64,000 nucleotides of DNA from Rouxiella chamberiensis. GTDB taxonomy: Bacteria > Pseudomonadota > Gammaproteobacteria > Enterobacterales > Enterobacteriaceae. Within the stretch, counting starts at the first letter, position 1. Each line of letters begins with the position of its first letter. The DNA is taken from contig NZ_CP114058.1 in NCBI RefSeq assembly GCF_026967475.1, forward strand, positions 1-64,000, read 5' to 3'. The translations under genes and the position numbers were made by a program. Shown piece after piece: positions 14,636 through 23,731 of this stretch. Under the pieces are notes generated by a model. It made no database searches, was not told where the DNA came from, and saw only the letters and a list, made by a program, of their open reading frames with translations.

Positions 14636-15385
14636 ATGCTAACTACCCCAACCCGACAAATTGTTCTCGATACCGAAACCACCGGTATGAACAAGCTGGG
14701 TGTCCACTATGAAGGACACCGCATCATTGAAATCGGCGCCGTCGAGGTGATAAACCGCCGTCTGACCGGCCGCAATTTCCATATGTACCTCAAGCCCGAT
14801 CGCCTGATTGATCCCGAGGCTTTTGGCGTGCACGGCATCAGCGACGAGTTTCTGGCCGACAAACCGACCTTCGCCGAAATCGCCGACGAGTTCATCGACT
14901 TTATTCGCGGCGGCGAGCTGGTTATTCATAATGCGAACTTCGACATCGGCTTTATGGATTACGAGTTCGGCATGCTCGGGCGCGATATCCCGAAAACCGA
15001 GACGTTCTGCAAGATAACCGACAGCCTGTTGATGGCGCGCAAGCTGTTCCCCGGCAAGCGCAACAACCTCGATGCCCTGAGCGATCGCTATCTGATAGAC
15101 AACAGCAAGCGAACGCTGCACGGCGCGCTGCTGGACTCCGAAATTCTGGCCGAAGTCTATCTGATGATGACCGGCGGGCAGACGCTTATCAAATTCTCGC
15201 ACGAAGGCGAAAGAAACACCGGGGCCGACGGTCAGGACATTCAGCGTATTTTGCGCCCGGCATCGGGCCTGAAAGTGTTGTATGCCAGCGACGAAGAGCT
15301 TACGGCGCACGAGTCGCGACTGGATCTGGTCATGAAGAAGGGCGGCAGCTGTCTGTGGCGTCCGCAAGAGGCGGCGGAAGAGTAA
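14636..15385 (+). CDS. dnaQ: DNA polymerase III epsilon subunit, 3'-5' exonuclease
   Basis: The 249-residue proofreading subunit of the replicative polymerase. DEDDh exonuclease motifs are present: VLDTETTGMN (Exo I), VIHNANFDIGFMDYE (Exo II) and HGALLDSEIL (Exo III). The C-terminal KKGGSCLWRP is the alpha-subunit-binding tail. The ATG at 14636 is chosen because TRQIVLDTETTG then falls close to the N terminus as in E. coli; the longer open frame would run into the rnhA promoter. Confidence 0.96.
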   Translation: MLTTPTRQIVLDTETTGMNKLGVHYEGHRIIEIGAVEVINRRLTGRNFHMYLKPDRLIDPEAFGVHGISDEFLADKPTFAEIADEFIDFIRGGELVIHNANFDIGFMDYEFGMLGRDIPKTETFCKITDSLLMARKLFPGKRNNLDALSDRYLIDNSKRTLHGALLDSEILAEVYLMMTGGQTLIKFSHEGERNTGADGQDIQRILRPASGLKVLYASDEELTAHESRLDLVMKKGGSCLWRPQEAAEE

Positions 15386-15536
15386 AGTTTCACGGCATTA
15401 TGCCGTCAATTTCATCATGATGCGGAAATACTGAGCAAACAGATTTTTTTGTCGGAAAAGAGATTGACGGAACACGCGGCCGACCGTAATATTCGCCTCG
15501 TTCCACCGACATGGAACGGCAGTACAGCAGTAAAGT

Positions 15537-15613
15537 GGAGCGGTAGTTCAGTTGGTTAGAATACCTGCCTGTCACGCAGGGGGTCGCGGGTTCGAGCCCC
15601 GTCCGTTCCGCCA
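15537..15613 (+). tRNA. tRNA-Asp (GTC), second copy
   Basis: Identical over 77 bases to the tRNA-Asp at 5670-5746, including encoded CCA. It occupies the position of aspV after dnaQ in E. coli, and the hpx cluster begins directly after it. Confidence 0.98.
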
Positions 15614-15619
15614 CATTCA

Positions 15620-15652
15620 GAAGCCCTGAGTCAGCAATGACTCAGGGCTTCG
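15620..15652 (+). terminator. tRNA-Asp terminator
   Basis: GAAGCCCTGAGTCA-GCAA-TGACTCAGGGCTTC forms a 14-bp stem followed by CGCTGCTTTTAT. It lies between tRNA-Asp and the convergent NCS1 permease gene and may serve both. Confidence 0.85.
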
Positions 15653-15675
15653 CTGCTTTTATCTCTCCCGAATTT

Positions 15676-17170
15676 TTACTCCTTGCTCAACTCGCCTTTC
15701 ACATAGCCCATCGAGGTTTCGGCAACACGATCCTGACGCGCAATAACGCGGTAGAAGCCGCCCGACAGCAATGCGCCGATAAACCAGCTGAAGTTGGCTA
15801 CCGCGTGCAGGCTCGGCGTAAAACTGATGACCAGACCAATCAGAACCGGCTGGAACAAGCGACCCGATGGCTTTCGGGTTAAAGCCATTGCGATACCAGT
15901 AACGACCCGACGGCGTCGCGTTGAACAGCGCATCGACGTCCAGCTGACCGCGTTTGATCAGGTAGTAATCCACCAGCAGAATGCCGAACAGCGGCCCGAT
16001 AAAGGCACCCAGTACGTCGAGCGTATAGTGGATGAGTTCGGGAGACTGGAACAGGTTCCACGGCGTCAGCAGCACGGAACCCACGGCGGCAATCATCCCG
16101 CCGGTGCGGAAGCTGATTTTTTGCGGCGAACAGTTGGAGAAGTCGAAGGCCGGCGATACAAAGTTGGCGACGATGTTAATGCCGATGGTGGCGATAATCA
16201 TGGTCAGCAGGCCCAGTGCCACGGCCACGCTGTTGCCGACGCGGCTCACGGTTTCAATCGGATCGGTTATCATTGTGCCGAACAGCGACTGGGTGCCGGA
16301 AACGATAACCACGGTGACCACAGAGAACAGCAGGAAGTTGAACGGCAGGCCCCAGCGGTTGCCACGGCGGATTTCGCCCATGCTTTTACCGTAGCGCGAG
16401 AAGTCGCCGAAATTCAGCAGCGGACCGGAGAAATAAGACACCACCAGCGCCGTCGCGGTGATCATCTCCCAGGTTTGCTGACCTGGGGTCAGGGTTTTGC
16501 TTGCCAGAGTAAACGAAATATTGCTGAAACCGGTCTTGTACACAATCCAGCCCGCCAGCATCAGCATAACCACATACACGGCGGGACCCGCCACATCGAT
16601 AAAACGCTTAATCGCGTTCATGCCATGCCAGAACACCATCGCCTGCAAGACCCACATCACGCCAAAACAGATCCATCCCAGCGCCGACAGGCCCAGCCAA
16701 TGCGGCTGCGTTAACGGATTCAGCGCCGGGAAGAACTTGAGCATCACCAGCATCAGCGCGCTGGCCGCAAGATAGGTCTGAATCCCGTACCAGGCGAAGG
16801 CAATCAGCCCGCGAATCACGGCCGGAATATTTGCGCCAAACACCCCAAACGCCTGACGGCAGATGACCGCATAGGGAACGCCTGCCTGCTGGCTCGGTTT
16901 GGCGACCAGATTGGCGCACAGCTGCACGATGCAGATTCCGCACAGCAGACAGATAAGCACCTGCCAGCTCGCCAGCCCCAGCGTAAAGAAGCTGGCGGCC
17001 ACCACATACCCTCCCATGCTGTGCACGTCCGACATCCAGAAGGAGAAGATGTTGTACCAGCTCCAGTTCTGGTGGCGGGTGGGGGCCAAATCGTCATTGC
17101 AGAGCCTTGGACTGTAGTGCGGCTTGATTATCCCCGCACTCTGCTCAGAGGAAGTCTTCTGGTTTGGCAT
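15676..17170 (-). CDS. hpxC: NCS1 family allantoin/hydantoin-type permease (frameshifted)
   Basis: A 12-helix NCS1 (nucleobase:cation symporter 1) permease of about 497 residues after repair. Family signatures are WSWYNIFSFWMSDVHSMGGY at helix 1, FAWYGIQTYLAASAL, WHGMNAIKRF and GDFSRYGKS, as in PucI/AllP allantoin permeases and Mhp1. It lies divergent from hpxSAB, as does hpxC in Klebsiella, hence the symbol; allantoin as substrate is inference from context. One extra base in a CCC run near 15864 breaks the frame in the last quarter (repaired ...AIGRLFQPV...). The start ATG is at 17170. Confidence 0.82.
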
Positions 17171-17255
17171 AAATCGTGCTCCTGTCATAAAGAACAATTT
17201 GATAAAGGGGAAACCGGTGTCCGGTAATCCAAAAAAATTCATTCAACAGGTTCAT

Positions 17256-17271
17256 TGCAGGAATTAGGCCA
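17256..17271 (-). promoter_or_regulatory. candidate sigma-54 promoter of the NCS1 permease
   Basis: On the minus strand TGGCCTAATTCCTGCA matches the -24/-12 consensus TGGCAC-N5-TTGCW at the invariant GG and GC with correct spacing. It lies about 85 bases before the permease start. Confidence 0.5.
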
Positions 17272-17280
17272 AATTTCATT

Positions 17281-17335
17281 TTTTGTATACAAAAAAATAA
17301 ATTCATGTATACGATAAGTTATCTGTTCGGTATAC
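17281..17335. promoter_or_regulatory. array of three GTATAC boxes, probable HpxS operators
   Basis: GTATAC occurs at 17285-17290 (inside a 14-base palindrome TTTTGTATACAAAA), 17307-17312 and 17330-17335, spaced 22 and 23 bases, about two helical turns. TGTATAC-type palindromes are typical GntR/FadR-family operators, and Klebsiella HpxS is reported to bind tandem sites at its own promoter. A further TGTATACA is at 18103-18110 in the hpxA coding start. Confidence 0.65.
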
Positions 17336-17347
17336 GGAGTAGTCAAG

Positions 17348-18088
17348 ATGACCAGCTGGAACGGCCAGAATACGGCTTATTTTACTGAGGACAAGGACGA
17401 CCACATTTACAATGCGTTGGTGCGATCGATAGTCGAACACAAGCTTTTGCCCGGCAACAAACTGCCCGAAGAGGCGCTGGCCGACGCGTTTTCCGTGAGC
17501 CGGACCGGCATTCGTCGCGTGCTGCAACGCCTCGCAGCAGTGCAACTGGTAACCCTTTTGCCCAAGCGCGGTGCACATGTCACCACGCCGGACGCCGAAG
17601 AGTCCCGCAACGTGTTTACCACCCGTAAGCTGCTGGAATGCGCCAATATGAGCGCTGTCGTCGCGCACTGTCAGTCGCCGCATCTCGCCGCCATGAACAA
17701 GCTCCTTCAAGAGGAGAAGCGCGCGCATGAAGACCGGGAAGGCACCGCCGCCATCCGACTTTCCGCCGCCTTCCATGTACAGTTACAGGCTATTTCCGGC
17801 AACAAGGTGCTGACCGAGACCGTGTCCCAGCTGACCCTGCGCTCGTCGCTGGCGATTGCCGCCTGGGGCGCGCCGTGGCAGCAGGGCTGCCGCTGCCACG
17901 ATCACGATGATCTTCTCGAACTGCTTAAACAGCGTGATGCCGCCGCACTGGCAGAAAAAATGGCGCACCATTTCGACACCATCGTTGCGAGCCTGCGTTT
18001 TGAAAGCAGCGAAGGGCCAACGCCGGACTTTACGCAGATTTTCTCGGAGGTTTCGCCTCTGCCTGTTAAAGATAGGGAAACCCGCTGA
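17348..18088 (+). CDS. hpxS: GntR-family (FCD) regulator of allantoin genes
   Basis: A 246-residue regulator with an N-terminal winged helix (IYNALVRSIVEHKLLPGNKLPEEALADAFSVSRTGIRRVLQRL, about residues 18-62) and an all-helical FCD effector domain with AAFHVQLQAISGN and a late Asp/His metal-type pattern (HDHDDLL, HHFD). In Klebsiella hpxSAB, HpxS responds to allantoin as both repressor and activator; the same gene order here supports the name. The hpxA start overlaps the stop codon by one base. Confidence 0.88.
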   Translation: MTSWNGQNTAYFTEDKDDHIYNALVRSIVEHKLLPGNKLPEEALADAFSVSRTGIRRVLQRLAAVQLVTLLPKRGAHVTTPDAEESRNVFTTRKLLECANMSAVVAHCQSPHLAAMNKLLQEEKRAHEDREGTAAIRLSAAFHVQLQAISGNKVLTETVSQLTLRSSLAIAAWGAPWQQGCRCHDHDDLLELLKQRDAAALAEKMAHHFDTIVASLRFESSEGPTPDFTQIFSEVSPLPVKDRETR

Positions 18089-18831
18089 TGTCTTCCTCAC
18101 TCTGTATACAATTAATCAATCCCAATACCAGCCTCGGCATGACGGAAGTGATGGCCGCAACGGCACGTCAGGTCGCCTCGGCAGGCACGGAAATCATGGC
18201 CGTTTGTCCCGATGAAGGCGCACCCTCGATTGAAGGCCATTTCGACGAGGCCATCGCCACGCTCGGCGTGTTGCAGCAGGTGAAGGCAGGGCGCGAGGCG
18301 GGGGTTGACGGGCATATCATCGCCTGTTTCGGCGACCCGGGGCTGCTGGCGGCGCGCGAACTGGCGCGTGCGCCGGTCATTGGCATTGCCGAGGCCGCCA
18401 TGCATATGGCTACGCTTGTGGCGACGCGCTTTTCCATCGTCACCACCTTGCCCCGTACGCTGGTGATTGCCCGCCATTTATTGCATCAGTACGGCTTCGA
18501 GCGCCACTGCGCCGCGCTGCATGCCATCGACCTGCCCGTGCTGGCGCTGGACGACGGCAGCGGCGTGGCGCAGCAAAAGGTCCGCGAGCAGTGCATCAAG
18601 GCCAAACAGCAGGACGGCAGCGGCGCTATCGTGCTGGGCTGTGGCGGCATGGCGGATTTGGCACAGGAGTTGACCCTCGAGTTGGGGATTCCGGTCATTG
18701 ACGGCGTCAGCGCGGCGGTGCGGCTGATTGAGTCGCTGCATGCCCTGAAGCTTTCGACCAGCAAGTTCGGCGACCTCGATTACCCGATTGCCAAACCGCT
18801 TTCCGGCCGCTTCCAGGATCTCAATCGTTGA
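18088..18831 (+). CDS. hpxA: allantoin racemase (Asp/Glu/hydantoin racemase family)
   Basis: A 247-residue cofactor-independent racemase expected to interconvert R- and S-allantoin before ring opening. Both catalytic cysteines are visible, in HIIACFGDPGL (about residue 79) and IVLGCGGMADL (about residue 185), in the places typical of hydantoin racemases. The N terminus INPNTSLGMTEVM is the family signature. It is translationally coupled to hpxS (TGATG) and followed by hpxB. Confidence 0.9.
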   Translation: MSSSLCIQLINPNTSLGMTEVMAATARQVASAGTEIMAVCPDEGAPSIEGHFDEAIATLGVLQQVKAGREAGVDGHIIACFGDPGLLAARELARAPVIGIAEAAMHMATLVATRFSIVTTLPRTLVIARHLLHQYGFERHCAALHAIDLPVLALDDGSGVAQQKVREQCIKAKQQDGSGAIVLGCGGMADLAQELTLELGIPVIDGVSAAVRLIESLHALKLSTSKFGDLDYPIAKPLSGRFQDLNR

Positions 18832-18901
18832 AGAAGCCGCCAAAGCCACATCGCCTCTTTTACTAGAAGACCCGAACAACCAGTGACGAGCAGAGAATAT
18901 T

Positions 18902-19846
18902 ATGTCTGATATCGATTACGGCTTTACCCGCGACTATCCCCGCGACCTGATTGGCTATGCCGGTCGTCCGCCTCACGCCCGCTGGCCGAACGACGCACGG
19001 ATCGCCGTCCAGTTTGTCCTGAATTATGAAGAGGGCGGCGAGAACAACGTGCTGCACGGCGATGCAGGTTCAGAACAGTTTTTGTCGGATATCATCGGCG
19101 CGGCCAGCTTCCCCGACAGGCATATGTCGATGGATTCGCTGTATGAATACGGTTCGCGCGCCGGTTTCTGGCGCATCCATCAGGAGTTTCAGAAAAGGGG
19201 CTTACCGCTGACCGTGTTTGGTGTGGCCATGGCGCTGGCGCGCAATCCCGAGGTGGTCGAGGCGATTAAACAGGCGGATTACGACGTGGTCAGCCACGGC
19301 TGGCGCTGGATTCATTATCAGGACATGAGTGAAGCGCAGGAAACGGAGCACATGCGCAAGGCGGTCGCCATTCTGGAGGATCTTTTCGGCACTAAACCGT
19401 TGGGCTGGTATACGGGGCGCGACAGTCCAAACACTCGCAAGCTGGTGGTTGAGCAGGGCGGATTCCAGTATGACAGCGACTACTACGGCGACGATCTGCC
19501 GTTCTGGACACCGGTAAAACTCGATTCCGGCGAAGTGAAGCAGCATCTGGTCATCCCTTACACGCTCGAAACCAACGATATGCGTTTTGCTTCTCCGCAG
19601 GGATTCAACACCGGCGAGCAGTTCTATACCTATCTGAAAGACAGCTTCGACGTGCTGTATGCCGAAGGCGAGACTTCGCCGAAGATGATGTCGATTGGTA
19701 TGCACTGCCGCATTCTGGGTCGCCCGGGCCGTTTCCGCGCGTTGCAGCGATTCCTTGACTATGTGCAGTCACACGATAGCGTCTGGGTCTGTAAACGTCA
19801 GGAAATCGCCGACCACTGGGTCAGGCATCACCCGGCCGATAACTAA
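18902..19846 (+). CDS. hpxB: allantoinase, polysaccharide-deacetylase type (PuuE)
   Basis: A 314-residue cofactor-free allantoinase of the PuuE/NodB-like fold, unrelated to the metal-dependent amidohydrolase AllB. It converts allantoin to allantoate. Characteristic blocks: YGRTPPHARWPNDARIAVQFVLNYEEGGENN-like N terminus (here RPPHARWPNDAR), SHGWRWIHYQDM, GWYTGRDSPNTRKL, YDSDYYGDDLPFW and MSIGMHCRILGRPGR. It closes the hpxSAB operon 70 bases after hpxA. Confidence 0.94.
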   Translation: MSDIDYGFTRDYPRDLIGYAGRPPHARWPNDARIAVQFVLNYEEGGENNVLHGDAGSEQFLSDIIGAASFPDRHMSMDSLYEYGSRAGFWRIHQEFQKRGLPLTVFGVAMALARNPEVVEAIKQADYDVVSHGWRWIHYQDMSEAQETEHMRKAVAILEDLFGTKPLGWYTGRDSPNTRKLVVEQGGFQYDSDYYGDDLPFWTPVKLDSGEVKQHLVIPYTLETNDMRFASPQGFNTGEQFYTYLKDSFDVLYAEGETSPKMMSIGMHCRILGRPGRFRALQRFLDYVQSHDSVWVCKRQEIADHWVRHHPADN

Positions 19847-19855
19847 GCCCGGCTT

Positions 19856-19880
19856 CTCTCCTCCCGCGCAGGGAGGAGAG
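19856..19880. terminator. hairpin between convergent hpxB and hpxZ
   Basis: CTCTCCTCCC-GCGCA-GGGAGGAGAG is a perfect 10-bp stem between the two stop codons. The T run is poor, so terminator function is probable, not certain. Confidence 0.6.
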
Positions 19881-19888
19881 AGTAGGCG

Positions 19889-20272
19889 TTAAACCATCAG
19901 ACTGACGTGGGCTGCGACGATGCGCCAGCCGCTCGGCATTTTTACCCACGTCTGCATCTGACGACCCACCTTGTCGCTGCCTTCGCGCCGAAACTCGGTG
20001 CTGGCAATCGCCATGTCATCCCCAAAAGTGGTAATGACCGTGTTCTGCAATTCGCGGTCAAGCCCCTGTGATGGACGTGAGGCGCGAAATTCGCGGATCT
20101 CCTCGATGCCGTAAAGGTTTTCGCCCGCGCCATAGCGCACGGTACGCGGGTCATGCCAGAACAGTTCATCCAGCACCACCGTATCGTTGGTAATCAGCGC
20201 CTTTTCATAGCGATAAAAGGCTGCGTTGACTTCCGCCAGTATGGCGGGGCGATCGATATGTTCACTTTTCAT
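19889..20272 (-). CDS. hpxZ: HpxZ, AtzH-like SnoaL-fold protein (DUF3225)
   Basis: A 127-residue NTF2/SnoaL-like protein of the AtzH/DUF3225 family: INRPAILAEVNAAFYRYEKAL-like start, LDELFWHDPRTVRYGAGENLYGIEEIREFRASR and a C-terminal GRQMQTWVKMPSGWRIVAAHVSLM. It is the last gene of hpxWXYZ. AtzH accompanies the amidase pair AtzE/AtzG in cyanuric acid degradation; the exact catalytic role of HpxZ is not established from sequence. Confidence 0.88.
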   Translation of the reverse strand: MKSEHIDRPAILAEVNAAFYRYEKALITNDTVVLDELFWHDPRTVRYGAGENLYGIEEIREFRASRPSQGLDRELQNTVITTFGDDMAIASTEFRREGSDKVGRQMQTWVKMPSGWRIVAAHVSLMV

Positions 20273-20304
20273 TATTGTCTCGATAAGTCGTTAACCTTTA
20301 AAAA

Positions 20305-21701
20305 TCAGCGTACCGGCGAGCTGCTCACGCTGACAATACCCTGCTGTTCCAGTGCCCAGGCCGCACGCAGGCAGAGATCTTCACGCCAAGGCGGAGCAAT
20401 CAGCTGTAATCCGATAGGCAAGCCGCCTGCTGTGGTCAGCGGGACGGAAACCACGGGCAAGCCGAGGAACGAAATGGGCTGGGTCAGCATACCCATGCTG
20501 GCGCGCGTCGGCAGCGACACGCCGTTGAGGGTCAGGGTGTCCTGACCGATCACGGTGGCCGGACACGGCGTCGACGGCGCTATCAGAATGTCCCAATGTT
20601 CGAACATCGGCAACACCTGCTGCTGGAACTGCTGGCGGAAACGCTGCGCCTGCACGTACCATGCCGCCGGAATCATCGCGCCTGCCAGCAATCGCTCGCG
20701 CGACAGCGGCTCGAACTGCCCGGGAATGGCGCGCAGCTGCGGCAGATACTGGTTGCCGCCTTCGGAGGCGGTGATGATAAAGGCCGCAGAACGCGCCAGC
20801 TCCGCCTGTGGCATGTCGACTTCGTCCTGCGCTTCCAGCGCCTGTGCCACCTTTTTACGGCGGCCCTGGCATTATCGTCGCACCAGGTATTGAAGAACCC
20901 GCCCAGCACCGCCGTGCGCAGACCCTCCTGCCCACGCGACAGCAGCGAAAAGGTGTCGCACGCCGGTTTGTCCGCCTGAAACGCATCGGCGGCGTCTTTG
21001 CCCTGCATGGCGTCAAAGACCAGAGACAGGTCGCTGCTGCTGCGTGCCATCGGGCCGAGATGGTCCAGACTGGCGACAAACGGCTGACTGCCGTGACGCG
21101 AGAGTCGACCAAAGGTCGGTTTCAGCCCCAGAATGCCGCTCAGCGAGGCGGGCACGCGAATCGATCCATTCGTGTCGCTGCCGAGGGTGAACTGCACCAA
21201 CCCGGCCGCCACCGCGGCGGCAGAACCGCCGGATGAGCCTCCCGCAATGCGCTCAAGGTCGCGCGGATTGCGAGTCACGCCGTAATGGCTGTTTTCGGTG
21301 GTAAAACCGTAGGCGTAGGCATCCATATTGAGCATGCCGGAGAGCAGCGCGCCCTGTTCGGCGAGGCGCGACACGGTAAAGGCATCCTGTTTGGCGACCG
21401 GATTGCTACTGTTCAGACTGGCCCCGGCCAGAGTCACCTCGCCGGTCACATCCAGCAGGTTTTTAACCGCATAAGGCACCGCCGCAAGAGGCGGCAACGT
21501 CGCGCCGCCGGCCCGCAGTTTATCCACCTTGGCCGCTTCACTGAGCATCCGCTCGTGGGTCACGTGGGTATAGGCATTGATAACCGGATTGGCGCGCTCG
21601 ATGTTGTCCAGCGTGTGGCGGGCAATCTCGGTAGCGGACATCTCGCCGCTGTTCAGCGCCTGCTGAATGTCGTGAATGGTGGCCTGCTGCAAAGGTTTCA
21701 T
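20305..21701 (-). CDS. hpxY: HpxY, AtzE-like amidase (frameshifted)
   Basis: An amidase-signature serine hydrolase of 465 residues after repair. The Ser-cisSer-Lys triad is visible as Lys in VPYAVKNLLDVTG, Ser in the GGSSGGSAAAVAAGLV block, and the nucleophile in GSDTNGSIRVPASLSGILGLKPT. It resembles AtzE (1-carboxybiuret hydrolase) and should act on a ureide such as oxalurate; substrate is inference. One A is missing from an A run at about 20852-20856, breaking the frame in the middle (repaired ...ARAAVKKVAQALEA...). Its start overlaps the hpxX stop. Confidence 0.88.
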
Positions 21702-21898
21702 GCGCGATAAACCCCCGCAATCTCGAGAAGCGGGTCGAGCGGCAGATCCATCAGCGGCTGCGCCATTTGTGCAATGCGGGTGAACTGAGCCAGCAATTCC
21801 TGACGACGCGCGTCATCGAGTTCCAGCGCCAGCACGGCTTCCATCTGGCTGACATAGGCCGCCCAATCGACATCACGTGGAGTAGAGTCTGTTTTCAT
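21698..21898 (-). CDS. hpxX: HpxX, small AtzG-like subunit (DUF4089)
   Basis: A 66-residue protein with the DUF4089 pattern: Tyr-x-x-Met-x-Ala-Val-Leu near the start, LDDARRQELLAQFTRIAQMAQPLMDLPLD and a terminal EIAGVYRA. AtzG, of the same size and family, wraps around AtzE like GatC around GatA and is needed for its stability. ATGA coupling to hpxY supports a stoichiometric HpxXY complex. Confidence 0.88.
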   Translation of the reverse strand: MKTDSTPRDVDWAAYVSQMEAVLALELDDARRQELLAQFTRIAQMAQPLMDLPLDPLLEIAGVYRA

Positions 21899-21939
21899 AA
21901 CGATTCCTGTCTTTCTGGTCTTTTAAAAAGTGAAAAGCA

Positions 21940-23526
21940 TTAAAACCCGGCGGCGCTGCCGTTGCTGCGCGGATCGGACGCACCTTCGAACATGCCGTTG
22001 GTATGACGGACTATCGCGCCCGCGTGACCGACCGCCTCACTGAATTCCGGCAGCATCTCGACGTCGTGACCCCGCTGACGCAGCCCCGCGAGCGTGGTGT
22101 AGGTAAAGCGACTTTCCATTTTCAGGGAGTCCGAACTCTGTCCCCAGGTTCGGCCGAGCAGCCAGCGCGGCCCGCTAATCGACTCCTGCAACGATTTGCC
22201 CTGAATGACGTGGCGAATAAATACGGCGGCCTGCGTTTGCGGTTGTCCGTCGCCGCCCATCGCGCCATACACCAGGGTGCGGCCGTCATACAGGCGGGCA
22301 GCGGCAGGGTTGAGCGTGTGGAAAGGCTGTTTGCCCGGTGCCAGCGCCAGCAGATGATCGGCATCGAGCGAGAAAGAGGCTCCCCGGTTTTGCCACATGA
22401 TGCCGCTTTCCGGCAACACCACGCCGCTGCCGAATTCGTGATAAATGCTTTGAATAAAGGACACGGCCAGCCCGCTGCTGTCCATTACGCCCATCCAGAC
22501 GGTGTCGCCCGGTCCTTTGCCCTTGCCCCAGTCGGCGGCGCGATGCGGGTTGATGCGGGTCGCCAGCGCGTCGAGGTAGGCCGGATCCAGCAGCGCCTGC
22601 GCGTCTTGCGTCATCATGCGCGGATCGGTGATAAAGCGGTCGCGCAGGCCAAACGCCAGCTTGGTGGCTTCGACGATGGAGTGAATGGTCGCGCCTTCAT
22701 CCATCGCCGCGAGATTCAGGCGGTCGGTGAGGCCGAGGATGGCCAGCGATACCAGACCCTGTGTCGGCGGGGTGAGATTATAAATTTCGCCTTTGCTGTG
22801 CTTGAGTTTCAGCGGCGTGCGGCGCTGCGGGCGATAAGCCGCCAGATCCTCCGCCGTCACCGGCATTCCCAGCTTTTGCATGTCGGCGGCCAGACTGGCG
22901 GCCAGATTGCCGCGATAGAAGCTGTCCAGTCCTTCTTCGCTCAGTTGCAGCAGCGTTGAAGCAATTTTAGGTTGGGTAAAACGATGCCCGCAAGGCGGCA
23001 CCTCGCCCTGTGGCAGAAAGGCATCGGCGAATCCAGCTATCGACTCCAGTTCGCTGCGCTTGCTGTGGGTAGCCGCTTCCTGCGAGGCCGTAACCGGAAA
23101 CCCGTCTGCCGCGTAGCGCACGGCGTCGCGCAGCAACCGCGACAGCGGCTTTTGTTCACCGCCGAATTCTGCGGATACGTTAAGCGCCTCCTGCCAGCCG
23201 CCGACGGTACCGGCCACCGTCAGCGCGGCTTTCGGGCCACGATGCGGAATATGGCTTTCGCCTGTATAGAAATCGAGAGAGGCCAGCGAACCGGCAGCCC
23301 CGCTGGCGTCGATAGCGACCGGGTTGCCCTGCGGCGGCACGATAAGCCAGAAACCGTCGCCACCCAGCCCGTTCATGTGTGGATACACCACGGCGATGGT
23401 CGCGGCTGCCGCCACCATGGCTTCGATGGCGTTGCCGCCTTCCCGCAGAACCGCCAATGCGCTTTGACTGGCGAGGTGATGAGGAGTGACCGCCATGCCA
23501 AGCGGTGCGCTGTTACTGTTAATCAT
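21940..23526 (-). CDS. hpxW: HpxW, oxamate amidohydrolase (Ntn hydrolase, gamma-GT family)
   Basis: A 528-residue Ntn hydrolase related to gamma-glutamyltranspeptidase but cytosolic: no signal peptide. Klebsiella HpxW converts oxamate to oxalate and ammonia and cleaves itself into 35.5 and 20 kDa chains. Here the nucleophile Thr in GPGDTVWMGVMD is near residue 342, predicting chains of about 341 and 187 residues, an excellent fit. The start ATG at 23526 (MINSNSAPLGMAVTPHHLASQ) is chosen since GGT-family proteins begin just before this block. It is first in hpxWXYZ and preceded by a candidate sigma-54 promoter. Confidence 0.92.
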   Translation of the reverse strand: MINSNSAPLGMAVTPHHLASQSALAVLREGGNAIEAMVAAAATIAVVYPHMNGLGGDGFWLIVPPQGNPVAIDASGAAGSLASLDFYTGESHIPHRGPKAALTVAGTVGGWQEALNVSAEFGGEQKPLSRLLRDAVRYAADGFPVTASQEAATHSKRSELESIAGFADAFLPQGEVPPCGHRFTQPKIASTLLQLSEEGLDSFYRGNLAASLAADMQKLGMPVTAEDLAAYRPQRRTPLKLKHSKGEIYNLTPPTQGLVSLAILGLTDRLNLAAMDEGATIHSIVEATKLAFGLRDRFITDPRMMTQDAQALLDPAYLDALATRINPHRAADWGKGKGPGDTVWMGVMDSSGLAVSFIQSIYHEFGSGVVLPESGIMWQNRGASFSLDADHLLALAPGKQPFHTLNPAAARLYDGRTLVYGAMGGDGQPQTQAAVFIRHVIQGKSLQESISGPRWLLGRTWGQSSDSLKMESRFTYTTLAGLRQRGHDVEMLPEFSEAVGHAGAIVRHTNGMFEGASDPRSNGSAAGF

Positions 23527-23583
23527 GCCGTAATCCTTTTCCCCGATGGGGCGTATTATTTTCTGTCGCACTGTCTGGATATA

Positions 23584-23599
23584 AGCAAGAGACGTTCCA
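23584..23599 (-). promoter_or_regulatory. candidate sigma-54 promoter of hpxWXYZ
   Basis: On the minus strand TGGAACGTCTCTTGCT matches TGGCAC-N5-TTGCW at 10 of 11 defined positions with correct spacing. It lies about 58 bases before the hpxW start codon. Confidence 0.65.
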
Positions 23600-23731
23600 G
23601 ATCCTTTGCTTATGGTTAATCTTTTTTGAAAACTGTGAACACGAGCAGGAGGTGGGGGTGAAAATATTTTTGCCGGAGACATTGCCGGACATGCTATCTT
23701 CGGCTGAAACGATGGTTACAGGACACCACCA

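Noticed and set aside
15794..16714. A 306-codon open frame antisense to the NCS1 permease
   Set aside because: Shadow of the membrane-protein gene, rich in His, Gln and Arg, no ribosome site.
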